A stretch of 64,000 bases of DNA from Bradyrhizobium sp. cir1 (lineage in GTDB: Bacteria; Pseudomonadota; Alphaproteobacteria; Rhizobiales; Xanthobacteraceae): positions 62,001 through 126,000 of the forward strand of contig NZ_JACIHE010000017.1 of assembly GCF_014198245.1 (NCBI RefSeq). Direction: 5' to 3'. A model generated the notes under the pieces. It made no database searches. It was not told the origin of the DNA and saw nothing but the letters and a program-made list of their open reading frames with translations. This document shows, one piece after another, positions 44,896-56,145 of this stretch. A program made the translations under genes and the position numbers. Positions within the stretch are counted from its first letter, which is position 1; each line of letters begins with the position of its first letter.

Positions 44896-46026
44896 GTGTT
44901 TCGGAGGTTGCTACACAGACCCGAGGCCCGCGAGTGGATCTTTCGCGATCAATGCCGGACAGCCGCAGCGCCTCTGACAGCGCACCCACGGCAGGGAACA
45001 TGGATGTGGCGCCCTGAACGCGCGCCCGACGTGGTAGCGGAGCTCACCGCGGCCCTTCGGACGTTGGAGGGGCACGCTCAAGGGAAACTGTCTGGAAGTA
45101 GTGCGGCGAGGGGAGAATGTTCAGAGAGAGGCTGGCCGGTCACTCAGGTTGATGAGCTTGTGCCCTGGCGCGTCAAAGCCTGAATGGGCTGCGCTTGCAC
45201 ACAAGCAGGGCCGTTGGCCCGTTAGACTTACCTGATAGCTGGCTAATCTCCTCGTTGGGAGTTTCGACGCCTTTAGCCCTTGCGCTTAGGGCTAAGGGCG
45301 GGCATCACGCATCCAACACAGGCGGCACAAGCTGTATTTTCGGTTTCCTTCGGAATCGTCGCAGGCCCGCTTCTCTGACCTCAGCCAAACAGCTGCTGTC
45401 AACGACAATGCGTGCCGTCCCAGCGGCGCACGACCGGGTCGACGCTCGCCACGAGCTCCGCAACAATCCGTACCTTGTCCTCGTCACTGCGCTTTTCGCT
45501 GAGGTCCGGCTCTGGTTGAAGATCTCAAAACCGGAACCGAATGTGATAACGCTATGCACTGTGTTCGTTCCAAGCCTAGCGGTCAAACTTTGCGCCGAGC
45601 CGAAAATGGCCTGCAGCCCCTGTCCGCGGAGCGGGCGCAAGCTGGCTATCAGTTTGACCTGGAAGACGTCGTCCGATGGTTTTGATGTGATCCCAGTCTC
45701 ACACCGGGAGCAGCGCGGGCGCGACTCGGCGCTGGTCAGGCTGGCGGATCAGACGCTGTCGCTGCCACGCCCGCACTGGTTGAAGTTAGCAGAAACGTGA
45801 CTCGGCGCCCAAAAGCCCCACGCATACACAGGGCAAGCGCTGTCCCTACCACGCGCCGCTAACTTCGGCGTCACCGTACAGGGACTAGCTTTCCGAAAGC
45901 TGACGAACCCGATGCGATTCACAAAGCGAAAACGGCCGGTGTGGGTCGATGCCCCTCTGCCTGGAACCCAGCCATCTGTCTAGCGGACATCCGATTTACG
46001 GGTATGGTCAAGCATAGACATAAGCC
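44896..46026. other. decayed region, transposon debris likely
   Basis: The frame at 44896-45183 ends VDELVPWRVKA, reminiscent of the IS66 transposase end (x-DELLPW). An inverted repeat TTAGCCCT/AGGGCTAA with a 7-base loop lies at 45273-45295. Nothing else here is recognisable. Confidence 0.35.
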
Positions 46027-46044
46027 GATCTGTTCAAAGAGATC

Positions 46045-46308
46045 GTGAAACTCACATATGCCATGTGCCGTGAGAAGGTGTCAGCAGAAGTCCATCGATA
46101 TTTGAAGGCGCGGCTCTGCGACATCGCACGAAAGACGATCCATTATCTCTGCGACTTCGACGACAGCTGGGCCCGTCCGATCAAGCTCGAAAGTGATCGG
46201 ACAATAGCCAACGAACGGCCTTTCATTGTTACTCGATGCCGTCGGTCGCATCCTCAGGAAGATGTCGGCGGTGTGTCGGACGATGTCGAATACCTCGATA
46301 TTGGGTGA
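46045..46308 (+). pseudogene. fragment of a plasmid pRiA4b ORF-3-family gene
   Basis: The frame reads KTIHYLCDFDDSWARPIKLE, then CRRSHPQEDVGGVSDDVEYL. Y-L-x-D-F-x-D-x-W and P-x-E-D-V-G-G are the two signatures of the pRiA4b ORF-3 family, often found next to IS elements. It is short of the usual 180 residues and is preceded by unrelated sequence, so it is a remnant. Confidence 0.6.
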
Positions 46309-46447
46309 TCCGTCTTTTCCCGAGCACGAACATATGCGCCCGCGCGGCCCAGATGGATTTGATCGCCACTTCATCGGCGGACAGTGATGCCGGTGTCTTC
46401 GCATTGTCCGGCGGGCACAACGAGCTCTATGATCGGTTGTGTGAAGG

Positions 46448-46930
46448 TCAGGCGGCCTGCTGACCGGCAGGCTTATCGGCCTGGCGCAGGAGCTTCCATT
46501 CCCAGGGCAGCAGTTCGTGCAGGCGCGTCGCGGGAAGGTTGGCGATCCGGGCCAGGACCTCGGCGAGACAGGCCTTGGGCTCGACGTCCTTGAGGCGACC
46601 GGTCCTGAACATCGTCAGCATGATGGCGGCACGGTCGGCCCCACGCACGCTGGCTACCGGCGAAGGTCCGGTTGCGCTCCAAAGGCGATGCCTCTTAATG
46701 CGCGCTCAGCGCAATTGTTGGTTAAGCAGATCCTGCCATCGTCGAGGAAGCGGGCGAAGTCGTCCCAGCGCCAAGAGGGTTTCGCGCCCCGCAACAACCA
46801 GGCGTGCATGTGCTCAAGAAGCGGCCTGCTCCTTTCATGGCGCACGGCGGGTCGCTCGTCGGCGTCCCGCCCGTTGATGGTGCGCTCGACCTCGAACAAC
46901 GCATCGAGGTGTCTGACCGGAGCGAGATTA
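46448..46930 (-). pseudogene. IS66-family transposase C-terminal remnant
   Basis: Minus-strand frames in series: LFEVERTINGRDADERPAVR, CLTNNCAERALRGIAFG (46654-46930), then, after a frameshift near 46650, DVEPKACLAEVLARIANLPA and TRLHELLPWEWK (46448-46640). The NN-x-AERALRG-IA and RLxELLPW motifs are diagnostic of the IS66 TnpC C-terminus. The N-terminal two thirds are absent. Confidence 0.8.
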
Positions 46931-47056
46931 GGTTAGGCCCTCATAGCAGCCGGCCGGAATTAGACGTGGCAGTGCATCAGGGATGCTTCGCCTTTCCGCA
47001 GTTGCATCGTCGCTCGCGGGACCACCAGGTGGAAGATGTCCGGCATCCTCCAGATG

Positions 47057-48607
47057 TCAGACATACTGCACCAATCTAAGGTAATCGTCCGTGAGGACAG
47101 GTGAGCGAATAGAACAAGCCGCGTCTTCAAGGAAGGTGGTCAGAGTCCGACTAGCCCGATTACGGACTTCGACAGATTGCCGGGCCGGCGCGCGAGTACG
47201 GAGAGTTGCAAGTTCGGAACTGACCAGGTCAGCCGCCGCTGCGGCGCAATCTGAGGCAGAGAAGCAACCAGCAGACATGACAGCTTTTGCTAGTCCCAAT
47301 GTGGTGAGCCAACCCGCATAGATCAGCACGGCACCGTCTGTCTCATTGAGCCCAGAGAGCTCCTCAATTGCAGCAGCATGGACTGATGCCGCTCCAACTG
47401 ACCGAAAGAGATCAGCTATTTCGTCACGCGTGGCTTTAGAGAGGAGGCAGCGGCCGAGATGTGATAGGAGCGCCTCAGTCGGACCTTCGAAGATGCGAAG
47501 GATGCGAGCGTCTCGATAGATTTTGGCTAAAGGCGCTCCCTCATCGTAACCACGGCCACCTAGCAGCTGGACGCATTGATCAGCGACAAGGCCGCACCAC
47601 TCCGAGGACAAAACCTTCGTTGCCGACGCAAGGTGGACGTTTGGCGCGCCCTGCGCCGAAACAAGTCGGCAGGATGCGGCCAGCATCGTCTTCACGACTT
47701 CCCGCCGCAGCACCATCTGTCCAAATAACTGCTCGATGTAGCTGTTCTCGATCATACGCAGTTTACCGAGCCGGCGATGGCTTGCATAAGAGGCTGCGAC
47801 CTGGATAGCGCGCTCAAGGGCTCCAAGACCCATAGCAGCCACACCGACACGGCCGCGGTTCATACTAGATGCCGCCGCGCCCCAGCCGTCTTGATCGCGA
47901 GAGAGCATGTAAGAACGCGGCACCTCGACATCGTGGAACTCCAGGGTATTCTGAATGATGCCACGTAGACCGAGTGTGCGATGCTCGTGCGTGACCTTTA
48001 GGCCCGGGGCTTGCCTGTCAACGAGTACACCAACGAGCCGACCTTTCGCATCGGGTCCAGACGCGCGCGCAAAGCACACGATCCAGCGAGCCCAGTCAGC
48101 GAGGCCGATCCAGATCTTGCGGCCGGAGATACGAACTTTATCTTCGCGCATGAGAGCCGAAGCCTCTATGTGCCTCGGGGCCGAGCCAGCTCCGGGCTCC
48201 GTCAAAGCGAATGCGCAGAGATCGCCGCGTGTTGCACCCCAAATGATATGCTTTTGTTCGGGGATGTGCGGTGCCGCTTGGATGCAGGGCAAGGCCAGGA
48301 AGTTATGGATGACGAGGGTAGAGGCAGCGGAGACATCGAAGGATGCAGTGGCGGAGATGAGGTTGATGGCCTCCTGCAATGGAAGAGCTAATCCGCCGTG
48401 CTCTCCTGGTGTGGTGAGCCCGAACAGTCCATGCCTTGCCAATATGCTGTGTAGGGTCGGAGGGAATGCTCGGCGGTCATCCGCGTCTGCGAAATTCAGC
48501 TGACTGAGGTCAGCGATCAAACTGGAGTATAGTGCAGCTGCACGGCCTTCGGCCGTGCGTTCCTGCGCCTCCCGGAATTGGGCGTAAACCTGAGTATACA
48601 TAGTCAT
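47057..48607 (-). CDS. acyl-CoA dehydrogenase family protein
   Basis: 516 residues from the ATG at 48607 (MTMYTQVYAQFREAQERTAE). The frame is open to 48673. The fold order is clear: N-terminal helices (LARHGLFGLTTPGEHGGLAL), beta domain (CAFALTEPGAGSAPRHIEAS, KIWIGLADWARWIVCFARAS), C-terminal helices with GLGALERAIQVAASYASHRR, and QLLGGRGYDEGAPLAKIYRD ending RIFEGPTEAL, which supplies the catalytic Glu. A C-terminal extension of about 110 residues exceeds the standard 380-residue enzyme. It oxidises an acyl-CoA or acyl-carrier thioester with FAD. It is isolated from other fatty-acid genes, and its substrate is unknown. Confidence 0.9.
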   Translation of the reverse strand: MTMYTQVYAQFREAQERTAEGRAAALYSSLIADLSQLNFADADDRRAFPPTLHSILARHGLFGLTTPGEHGGLALPLQEAINLISATASFDVSAASTLVIHNFLALPCIQAAPHIPEQKHIIWGATRGDLCAFALTEPGAGSAPRHIEASALMREDKVRISGRKIWIGLADWARWIVCFARASGPDAKGRLVGVLVDRQAPGLKVTHEHRTLGLRGIIQNTLEFHDVEVPRSYMLSRDQDGWGAAASSMNRGRVGVAAMGLGALERAIQVAASYASHRRLGKLRMIENSYIEQLFGQMVLRREVVKTMLAASCRLVSAQGAPNVHLASATKVLSSEWCGLVADQCVQLLGGRGYDEGAPLAKIYRDARILRIFEGPTEALLSHLGRCLLSKATRDEIADLFRSVGAASVHAAAIEELSGLNETDGAVLIYAGWLTTLGLAKAVMSAGCFSASDCAAAAADLVSSELATLRTRAPARQSVEVRNRASRTLTTFLEDAACSIRSPVLTDDYLRLVQYV

Positions 48608-48673
48608 AAGGCCCACAATGAACCCGGTCGCGCTCCGCGCCAATTCATCCCCGTGGCTATCTCGGTTACACAT

Positions 48674-49050
48674 TGGTATAGTGTGGATGTAAGCGCTGTA
48701 TACGCACGTTCTCCGGGACTTGGATTTATTGCGGCCGCTGCGCGGGCTCTCATCAAGATAAGTCTTGTCGATATGACCTGTCGGAGGCGAACGCTCGTTT
48801 CAGTGACCTCCCATGCACCTCAAGACTCACTCAGCGTTGTCGATTGGTGTTTCGTCCCAAAGAGAGCCGACCGGAGAGAGATCCGTCATGCACCAATCGG
48901 CAGCATCGCAAGGCGAAAGTGAAATATGGCATTAAAATCATGTCCTCCGTGGCTGTTCGACATAGCGCGGACATACGCGCAGCACCAACGAACCGAATGA
49001 TCTTGCGCTCGCGTCTGCAAGCGGATCGCTCGCATCGCGTTCACAGCCGC
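48674..49050. other. upstream region of the acyl-CoA dehydrogenase gene
   Basis: No gene. A short interrupted dyad (TTACAC ... GTGT ... GTAA, 48665-48694) could be an operator for the divergent or leftward promoter, but the arms are only four bases and I give it little weight. Confidence 0.35.
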
Positions 49051-49437
49051 CTACCTTGATCTCTCGCGACGGGAACCCGGGAGATCGAACGGTGATGTCG
49101 GACACATGACTTCATTGGTGCCGAAGCTGTTCGGCTCGGTGCTGAACCAGGCCAAGTCGAGGCGCGCCGGCCTCCTCTCCAGTGGCCCAACGCCGTCCTC
49201 CCAATTGTAACCGGAGACGGAATTGTCGCCAGGATATCGAACGAGGGTCGGGCCGAGCTCCTTCACCAGCGCCAGCACGTCCTTCCGAAAACCTGTTTCG
49301 TCTGCGCTCCGATGGCCGGGCTCGTAGATACCACCATAGATGCATCGGCCCAGATGTTCGAGGAAAGCACCAAACAAACGAGGGTCCGTGTGACCAATGG
49401 TGAAGTCGCGATCGATCAGAACATTGGCTTTCCTCAT
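49051..49437 (-). pseudogene. truncated GH51 alpha-L-arabinofuranosidase, N-terminal fragment
   Basis: 128 codons reading MRKANVLIDRDFTIGHTDPR, LFGAFLEHLGRCIYGGIYEP, LGPTLVRYPGDNSVSGYNW and EDGVGPLERRPARLDLAW. This is the unmistakable start of GH51 arabinofuranosidases (about 500 residues). It ends soon after GTNEV and lacks the rest of the barrel with both catalytic glutamates. It is therefore a non-functional remnant, although it still has a plausible start codon. Confidence 0.8.
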
Positions 49438-49677
49438 GTTCTTCTCGGGTAGCCTGCGGCTGATGACAGTTACGACCCGGCTGCTGCTCTGCGAAGGGCA
49501 CGAATAAAATTTGTGCCGACAATGGAGAGAACTCCATGAAGCCGATCCGCATCTATTGTGGGATTTGCGGATGCGAGCTTCGACAGCGACGTCGTGAAGA
49601 TACCGGAAAGGGCCTAAAAAGAAGTGGGATGTCGACGATCCGCATCGAGCAGGGCAGCGAGTTAGCCTGGCGCAATC

Positions 49678-49941
49678 TTGACTGAGGGCTACAGCGCGGC
49701 GTCACGCTGGGTTTGGCTGCCCGGCAAGCCAAACGATAATGCATTCATCCAGGCCCTTCAACGATCGTTCCGGGCGGGATATCAACACCGATCGGTGCCT
49801 CAGCCTTGCAGACGCACAGAAAAAGGGGGAGATTTGGCGCAAATACTACAACAAAAGCAATCCGCAACAGATCGCCGATTTTGCCGCAAACTCACGTGGC
49901 GCAACCAGCCCGCTAACGTGTTCAGAGTCGTAAAACTCTAG
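49678..49941 (+). pseudogene. IS3-family transposase C-terminal remnant
   Basis: Frame one has LPGKPNDNAFIQAL. After a one-base shift, frame two (from 49739) has CLSLADAQKKGEIWRKYYNK. Together these match the GKP-x-DNA-xI-E ... F-L-SL-DA-x2-K-xE-WR-x-DYN end of IS3-group integrase-type transposases. Only the last about 70 residues remain. Confidence 0.65.
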
Positions 49942-50535
49942 TTCTGGGATTCCAAAGTTCTGTCCCGCTGCATCTTCGAAAGGGTCATTCCCGTGATCTG
50001 CCCCACCGTACTTTCAACAGCATCGATTGCGCAACCTGCTGACACACACTCGCTGTAAGACAGATATCATGACAGAACGCTGCGGCGGAGTTGGCGGCGC
50101 GTCGGCGAAGCGGAGCCCATCCGCGAGGACGAAATAAAGCGTACAGTAATCATGGCACTTCCGCAGGATATCTTGTGGTTTTTGACGATGCGCGTTTACT
50201 GAGGGGTTTCAAATAAGCCTCTGGCCATCAGATGTAAGTGCGAACCAGGAAAGGGCATTTGGCCGCTTGACCACGCGTCTGGACAGGAAAGTAGGCAAGA
50301 GGGTCGAAAGCGGGTAGGCGGCACCGGATATACCAGACGAAGGGTTCAAACACTCGGCAGCGAAAGCCCCCTTCCATCGCAGTGCTGGACCCGTTTTACC
50401 TTGGCTGAGGTCCTGTCGTCGAAGGAAAAGTCACAAGCAAATTAGGTCTGGGCCCTACCGCCGTTCATACGGATAGGCCGATGAGTTGGGCCTTTGGCGC
50501 GGCTTGCTAGGGCTACGTTGCAAGCTCCCCGAAGC
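49942..50535. other. spacer before the groEL terminator
   Basis: No gene or site recognised. It includes unrelated short frames only. Confidence 0.4.
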
Positions 50536-50562
50536 AAAACCCTGGCATTCGTGCCAGGGTTT
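50536..50562 (-). terminator. rho-independent terminator of groESL
   Basis: An 11-bp perfect stem (AAACCCTGGCA / TGCCAGGGTTT) with a 4-base loop, followed on the minus strand by TTTTGC. It lies 32 bases past the groEL stop. Confidence 0.8.
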
Positions 50563-50593
50563 GGCATGGTCATCGACACTTCGACAGAGTGGA

Positions 50594-52234
<1,641 letters not shown>

Positions 52235-52318
52235 AAGGAATTCCCTCAGTTCTTATCTTCTCATCCTTCAGCGCGCCCAAGCGGGCGCTCGTCAGGGTGG
52301 AGCTGTGCGAGCGCTGGG

Positions 52319-52633
52319 TTAGGCGGCTTTCTTGTTGGAAAACACATCGGTGAGAACGCCCATGATGTCGCTCTCCTTCATGATCAACAGCTCCTCGCTG
52401 TCGATCTTGACTTCGGTGCCCGACCATTTGCCGAACAGCACGCGGTCCCCGACCTCGATGTCGATTGGAATCAGCTTGCCAGTCTCATCGCGGCCGCCCG
52501 GGCCAATTGCAATGACTTCGCCCTGCGAGGGCTTTTCCTTGGCTGTGTCGGGAATGATAATGCCACCAGCGGTCTTCTCATCGGCGTCGATGCGCTTGAC
52601 CACGACGCGGTCGTGAAGCGGACGGAAATTCAT
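52319..52633 (-). CDS. groES: GroES co-chaperonin (10 kDa)
   Basis: 104 residues starting MNFRPLHDRVVVKRIDADEK, with the mobile loop EKTAGGIIIPDTAKEKPSQG and the barrel strand DRVLFGKWSGTEVKID. It caps GroEL. It is the first gene of the operon, 84 bases before groEL. The upstream sigma54 promoter and a tandem partial duplicate of the gene start are described separately. Confidence 0.97.
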   Translation of the reverse strand: MNFRPLHDRVVVKRIDADEKTAGGIIIPDTAKEKPSQGEVIAIGPGGRDETGKLIPIDIEVGDRVLFGKWSGTEVKIDSEELLIMKESDIMGVLTDVFSNKKAA

Positions 52634-52670
52634 ACAAGACTCCTGAGCGTTTTAAACAAGTTGGAGATAG

Positions 52671-52841
52671 TCACGGTGTGACAAGCCCAATTATAGCAAG
52701 GGTCAGGCCAATAATGAGCTGAACGATCCATGCCTGCAGCTTTTGCGTGGCTGCGTCGGGAATGATAACGCCGCAAGATGTCTTCTCATCGGCGTCGATG
52801 CGCTTGACCACGAAGCGGTCGTGAAGCGGACGAAAATTCAT
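52671..52841 (-). pseudogene. truncated groES copy running into a hydrophobic tail, 56 codons
   Basis: From the ATG at 52841 the copy reads MNFRPLHDRFVVKRIDADEK then TSCGVIIPDAATQ, after which the frame enters the duplicated promoter region and encodes LQAWIVQLIIGLTLAIIGLV before a TGA at 52671. The hydrophobic end is encoded by the proximal sigma54 promoter itself. If translated, it would be a GroES N-terminal peptide with a membrane-anchoring tail. More likely it is debris of the duplication. Confidence 0.6.
52695..52710 (-). promoter_or_regulatory. sigma54 (-24/-12) promoter of groESL, proximal
   Basis: On the minus strand TGGCCTGACCCTTGCT: GG (52709-08) and GC (52697-96) are 10 bases apart. 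The predicted start is about 50 bases before the groES ATG. Confidence 0.88.
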
Positions 52842-52893
52842 AAAAGTCTCCTGAGCCCAAGTTGGAGATAGTCATTGTGACAAGACAAATTAT

Positions 52894-52909
52894 AGCAAGA
52901 GTCAGGCCA
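52894..52909 (-). promoter_or_regulatory. second sigma54 promoter, distal copy
   Basis: On the minus strand TGGCCTGACTCTTGCT, one base different from the proximal copy, with the same GG-N10-GC spacing (GG 52908-07, GC 52896-95). It would transcribe the truncated groES copy and then groESL. Confidence 0.8.
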
Positions 52910-53013
52910 AAATGAGCTGAACGATCGATAGCTTCAGTTCTGCTGAATCGTTGCCTGGCCTGCGCGTGTCTTTGTCCGGAAGCAAACGCCATCAGATACA
53001 CGGCGCGCCAAGC

Positions 53014-53029
53014 TGTTGTGAAGATGACA
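53014..53029. promoter_or_regulatory. NifA upstream activating site (TGT-N10-ACA)
   Basis: TGT at 53014-16 and ACA at 53027-29 with exactly 10 bases between. Its centre is about 137 bases before the start of the distal sigma54 promoter, a standard position. It is far (about 337 bases) from the proximal one. No perfect site is seen between the two promoters. Confidence 0.55.
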
Positions 53030-53813
53030 TTGCGTTTCACCGAAACACCCGGTTGAGCCCCGGGGTTCCTCAACATTAACGGCCCTTACACCGTTCGAAG
53101 CACCGCGTATTTCGAAGGCGGTAGCCGAGCTGCACATGATTGCTGTCGTCTGACAGCGAGCATTTAGGAGCCGGCGCCGGTAAAACGTGCGGCGCACAAG
53201 GCTCATCGAAGAGCGGGCTCGAACAATATGAGATCCTCGCGCATAATAGCAATTATGCCGACATCTCGAGCGTGGGGCGTTCAAGAACTTATCTGCACCG
53301 ACCTCGATCAGGCCACTGGATGCTGCGGTATGAACACAGCAGAGGCAGGCCGTGACAAAGGCGCACGGAGTCAGGCGTCATCGGCACGGCAATCCGCCGC
53401 GGTCGCCGACCACACGTTCGAGCGAGTCGCGCTCCTGCACGCTTGGACAGGACGACAGCCAAACCGCGTTCGTCACATTCTCTCGTCGACGTTGGATCTT
53501 GCTTCCGCTTCCGCACGTCCGAGCCTTGGAGCGTCAGCCATGATGGTACAGCGGTGCTGATGGGAATTCGCTTCCGCAGTTCTAGCAGCCCGGGTCGCCC
53601 AATTCGGGTGCTCACCGTCTTCTTCACATTTATTGTGTTCGCGACTGACTAGGCCATGTACTCATTAAGCGACTGGCCGCCTGATGTCCGCTCACCCCCA
53701 ACAGCGGCGGAAAAGCGAACATCTCCGAGGTCGCTGAGGGCCCAAAGCCAGCCGTACCCGTTGGGGCGGCTTCCGCTTGAAGCAGAACGCAGCTTGGGTA
53801 TTGGGGACCCGCA
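53030..53813. other. gene-poor stretch before the DUF418 gene
   Basis: Short frames on both strands are Arg/Ser-rich without family resemblance. Nothing is recognised beyond the NifA site at the left edge. Confidence 0.4.
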
Positions 53814-55067
53814 TCAAACTGCTATGGTCGCGCGCATGATGGCTACATCGACCGTTGCCCGCATCGGCTGCGGTACACCATACATGCACGAGCGCCAGAG
53901 CCACTCGACAGGACCGAACCGATAGCGGCGCAGCCACCGCGCGCTGAACACCACCTGCGCGACATACACGAAAATGCCGATCGTCAGTGTCGCGGCTACG
54001 CCGAGGCGGCCAAATTGGCCTAGACCATAGCCGTAGAAGATCCAGCCGCAGATCACAGATTGCGCCAGATAATTGGTGAACGCCATCCGGCCAAGCGGCG
54101 CGGCCCAACCCAGCATCCTCCGCCCGCCCGAGAGGTTCACAGCGGCGATGACTGCGGCCGCATAACCCAGGGCCAACACGACCGCCCCCAGCTGTTCCAC
54201 CGGAAAATGCGCGCGCCCGAGCGACGGCCCATCGAAGAGCTCTTGTCCTGCTGCCGCGAGACTCAATCCGCCCCCGAGAAGAATGCCAAAGGTTGCGACC
54301 ACGAACAGCAGGCGCCGGTTCGCCGAAGCCCGACGCACAACCCCGCTGCGCCACGCGAAGGCGCCGACCAGGAACAGCGCGACAGTGCGCGGAAAGACCA
54401 AGACGTGCAGCGGAAAAATCACCGGCACCTCGCGGATCCGGAACGCGAGCACGTCGAAAAATCCGCCCGTGCCGTAGGCACGCGTCGCGTCTGCGGCAAG
54501 AGCGGCCATCTCGGCTGTACCCGGCAGCGGCACGATCGGCGGTAGCACCAGCATGGTCACGTAGAGCCCCAGGAGCAGCAGGGCTGCACCCGCCATGAGC
54601 CACCGCGCGGCGCCGAGGAAGGGCAGCACCACGAAGCCCGCCAGTGCATATTCGACGAGAATGTCGCCGTTCCAGATCAAATAGAGATGCACCAGGCCAA
54701 TCGCCAGCAACACCACGAGCCTGCGCACGAGCAAGATCATGCGCCGTGCATTGCCGGCAAGCCGCTCGAATTGGATGGCGAGGCCGACGCCGAACAGCAG
54801 CGAGAACAGCGCAAGCGCCTTGAAGTCGACGGCGACCGTCAGCACAGCCGCCACCGCCCGGTCGAGCGGCCCCGCCGGCTCCGCGTTCGGCAAGAACGCC
54901 GCGAAGAAGGAGACCCGAAATATGGTCACGATGTTCATGGCGAGCACGCCGAACAGGGCCAAGCCCCGCAGCACGTCAATCGAGTCGAGCCGCTCCGACG
55001 GGCTCATAGGCTTTGGAGGCGCGTCACTCCCCGGCGGGGTTCGCGAGCCGATGCTTCCGCCGGTCAT
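53814..55067 (-). CDS. DUF418-family integral membrane protein
   Basis: 417 residues with about nine membrane spans. The N-terminal RLDSIDVLRGLALFGVLAMN is the shared acyltransferase-3/DUF418 signature. ALFSLLFGVGLAIQFERLAG follows, and the C-terminal DUF418 part has PLGRMAFTNYLAQSVICGWI and the EWLWRSCMYG end (YGPxEWLWR). Members such as YeiB are inner-membrane proteins of unknown function, sometimes linked to surface or small-molecule modification. The gene is GC-rich and intact, in contrast to the decayed flanks, which may indicate a recent arrival or a core-genome origin. Confidence 0.9.
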   Translation of the reverse strand: MTGGSIGSRTPPGSDAPPKPMSPSERLDSIDVLRGLALFGVLAMNIVTIFRVSFFAAFLPNAEPAGPLDRAVAAVLTVAVDFKALALFSLLFGVGLAIQFERLAGNARRMILLVRRLVVLLAIGLVHLYLIWNGDILVEYALAGFVVLPFLGAARWLMAGAALLLLGLYVTMLVLPPIVPLPGTAEMAALAADATRAYGTGGFFDVLAFRIREVPVIFPLHVLVFPRTVALFLVGAFAWRSGVVRRASANRRLLFVVATFGILLGGGLSLAAAGQELFDGPSLGRAHFPVEQLGAVVLALGYAAAVIAAVNLSGGRRMLGWAAPLGRMAFTNYLAQSVICGWIFYGYGLGQFGRLGVAATLTIGIFVYVAQVVFSARWLRRYRFGPVEWLWRSCMYGVPQPMRATVDVAIMRATIAV

Positions 55068-55457
55068 TGCAGGACTCCCCCATTTCCGATGGAGAGAGTT
55101 AGAATGCCTCCTCGTGCTGCGTCAAACTACCTAAATTGGGGGCCGAATCGAACCATGACAAATTGGTCCACTGCCAATGCGAGGAAATAGACATGCCGGC
55201 GCGTGGCAATGCGCCATGACAAACTCGCCGCAAACTACCTCGCATTCGTCCAACTTGCATCAATCAGGCTGTGGCTCTCCACGTCCTAGGCTAGTCGTGT
55301 TGCGACGTAATGTCCTAGCGGGTCTTCCGCCTACTTCACTCAGGCCTTTGAACAACACACACTTTGCCGCTGTCCTGAGCGGCTGGCGCGAAATTTGAAG
55401 CGTGGAGCAGCACACCCTCGACGATCATATGCGCAATAGCGGGCTTGGGTATCCTGT
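55068..55457. other. spacer, no supportable gene
   Basis: No recognised gene. The right end may contain further lost sequence of the ABC transporter pseudogene. Confidence 0.4.
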
Positions 55458-55886
55458 AACATCGCACTTGGTGAATTCGAGCCCGAGATCGATAGGATTA
55501 TGAAAATTTGCGATCAAACTGGGCTGCGGGAGGTAATCGAGCATTCGCCCGGTGGTTTCCAAACCTAGCCGGGCGAAAATGGCGTAAAGGTGTCTGGTGG
55601 CGAGAAGCAGCGCCTTTCGTTAGCACGAGCTCTATATCGGAATCCGGAAATCCTAATCTTGGACGAGCCGACCTCCTCGCTCGACTCGGTTGCCGAAGCC
55701 ACTGTGCACCGGCTCCTTGAGAATTCGCGTCGGGCCGGCAAGACTATCGTGGTGATCTCTCACCGACTCAGCACCATCTGTGGTGCCGACAAGATCGTCG
55801 TCTTAGACAGGGGCCGGACCGTTGCGGAGGGCAGACATACAGATCTGCTGGCTGAAAGCGCTTATGCGCGCTTGTGGCAGACGTAA
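55458..55886 (+). pseudogene. ABC exporter ATPase C-terminal fragment with in-frame stop
   Basis: One frame reads NIALGEFEPEIDRIMKICDQ, TGLREVIEHSPGGFQT, TAG, then PGENGVKVSGGEKQRLSLAR, ILILDEPTSSLDSVAE and IVVISHRLSTICGADKIVVL. It is the end of an HlyB/MsbA-type nucleotide-binding domain (ABC signature, Walker B, H-loop). The membrane domain and Walker A are missing and a TAG interrupts the Q-loop/signature linker. A non-functional remnant of a peptide or toxin exporter. Confidence 0.8.
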
Positions 55887-56145
55887 ACCGACCGGCCCTA
55901 AAGTTGCAGATGATGGCTTATCGCAAAATTGGGCGGAATCGCGGAGAGCTTATCCTCTCAAACTGACCCTGCTGATCGACGTTCGAAAAGTGTATACCAC
56001 GGTCGTGTGATGGAGCGAGATCGGCAGCTCAACAACGACCACGCCTGATGACCGACGATGGCAAGCATCGGGAGAGCGTGCGCGAAATCAACCATAAGCC
56101 ATGTGAAATCTCAAGGTGAACTTCGCCAGCGGCGAGCTGAGATCG

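Larger units (their letters stand above)
52541..52938. repeat. imperfect tandem duplication of groES start plus promoter
   Basis: Copy 1 (52541-52740) contains the first about 35 codons of groES, its leader and the -24/-12 promoter. Copy 2 (52749-52938) repeats the same order with scattered substitutions and a short deletion in the leader (a GCGTTTTAAACA-type stretch reduced). Both copies keep start codon, ribosome binding site and promoter. The divergence shows that the duplication is not recent. Confidence 0.85.

Noticed and set aside
44896..45183. Plus frame ending VDELVPWRVKA as an IS66 transposase end.
   Set aside because: Only about six residues fit, and the preceding 60 lack the NN-x-AER motif. 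It is mentioned only as likely debris.
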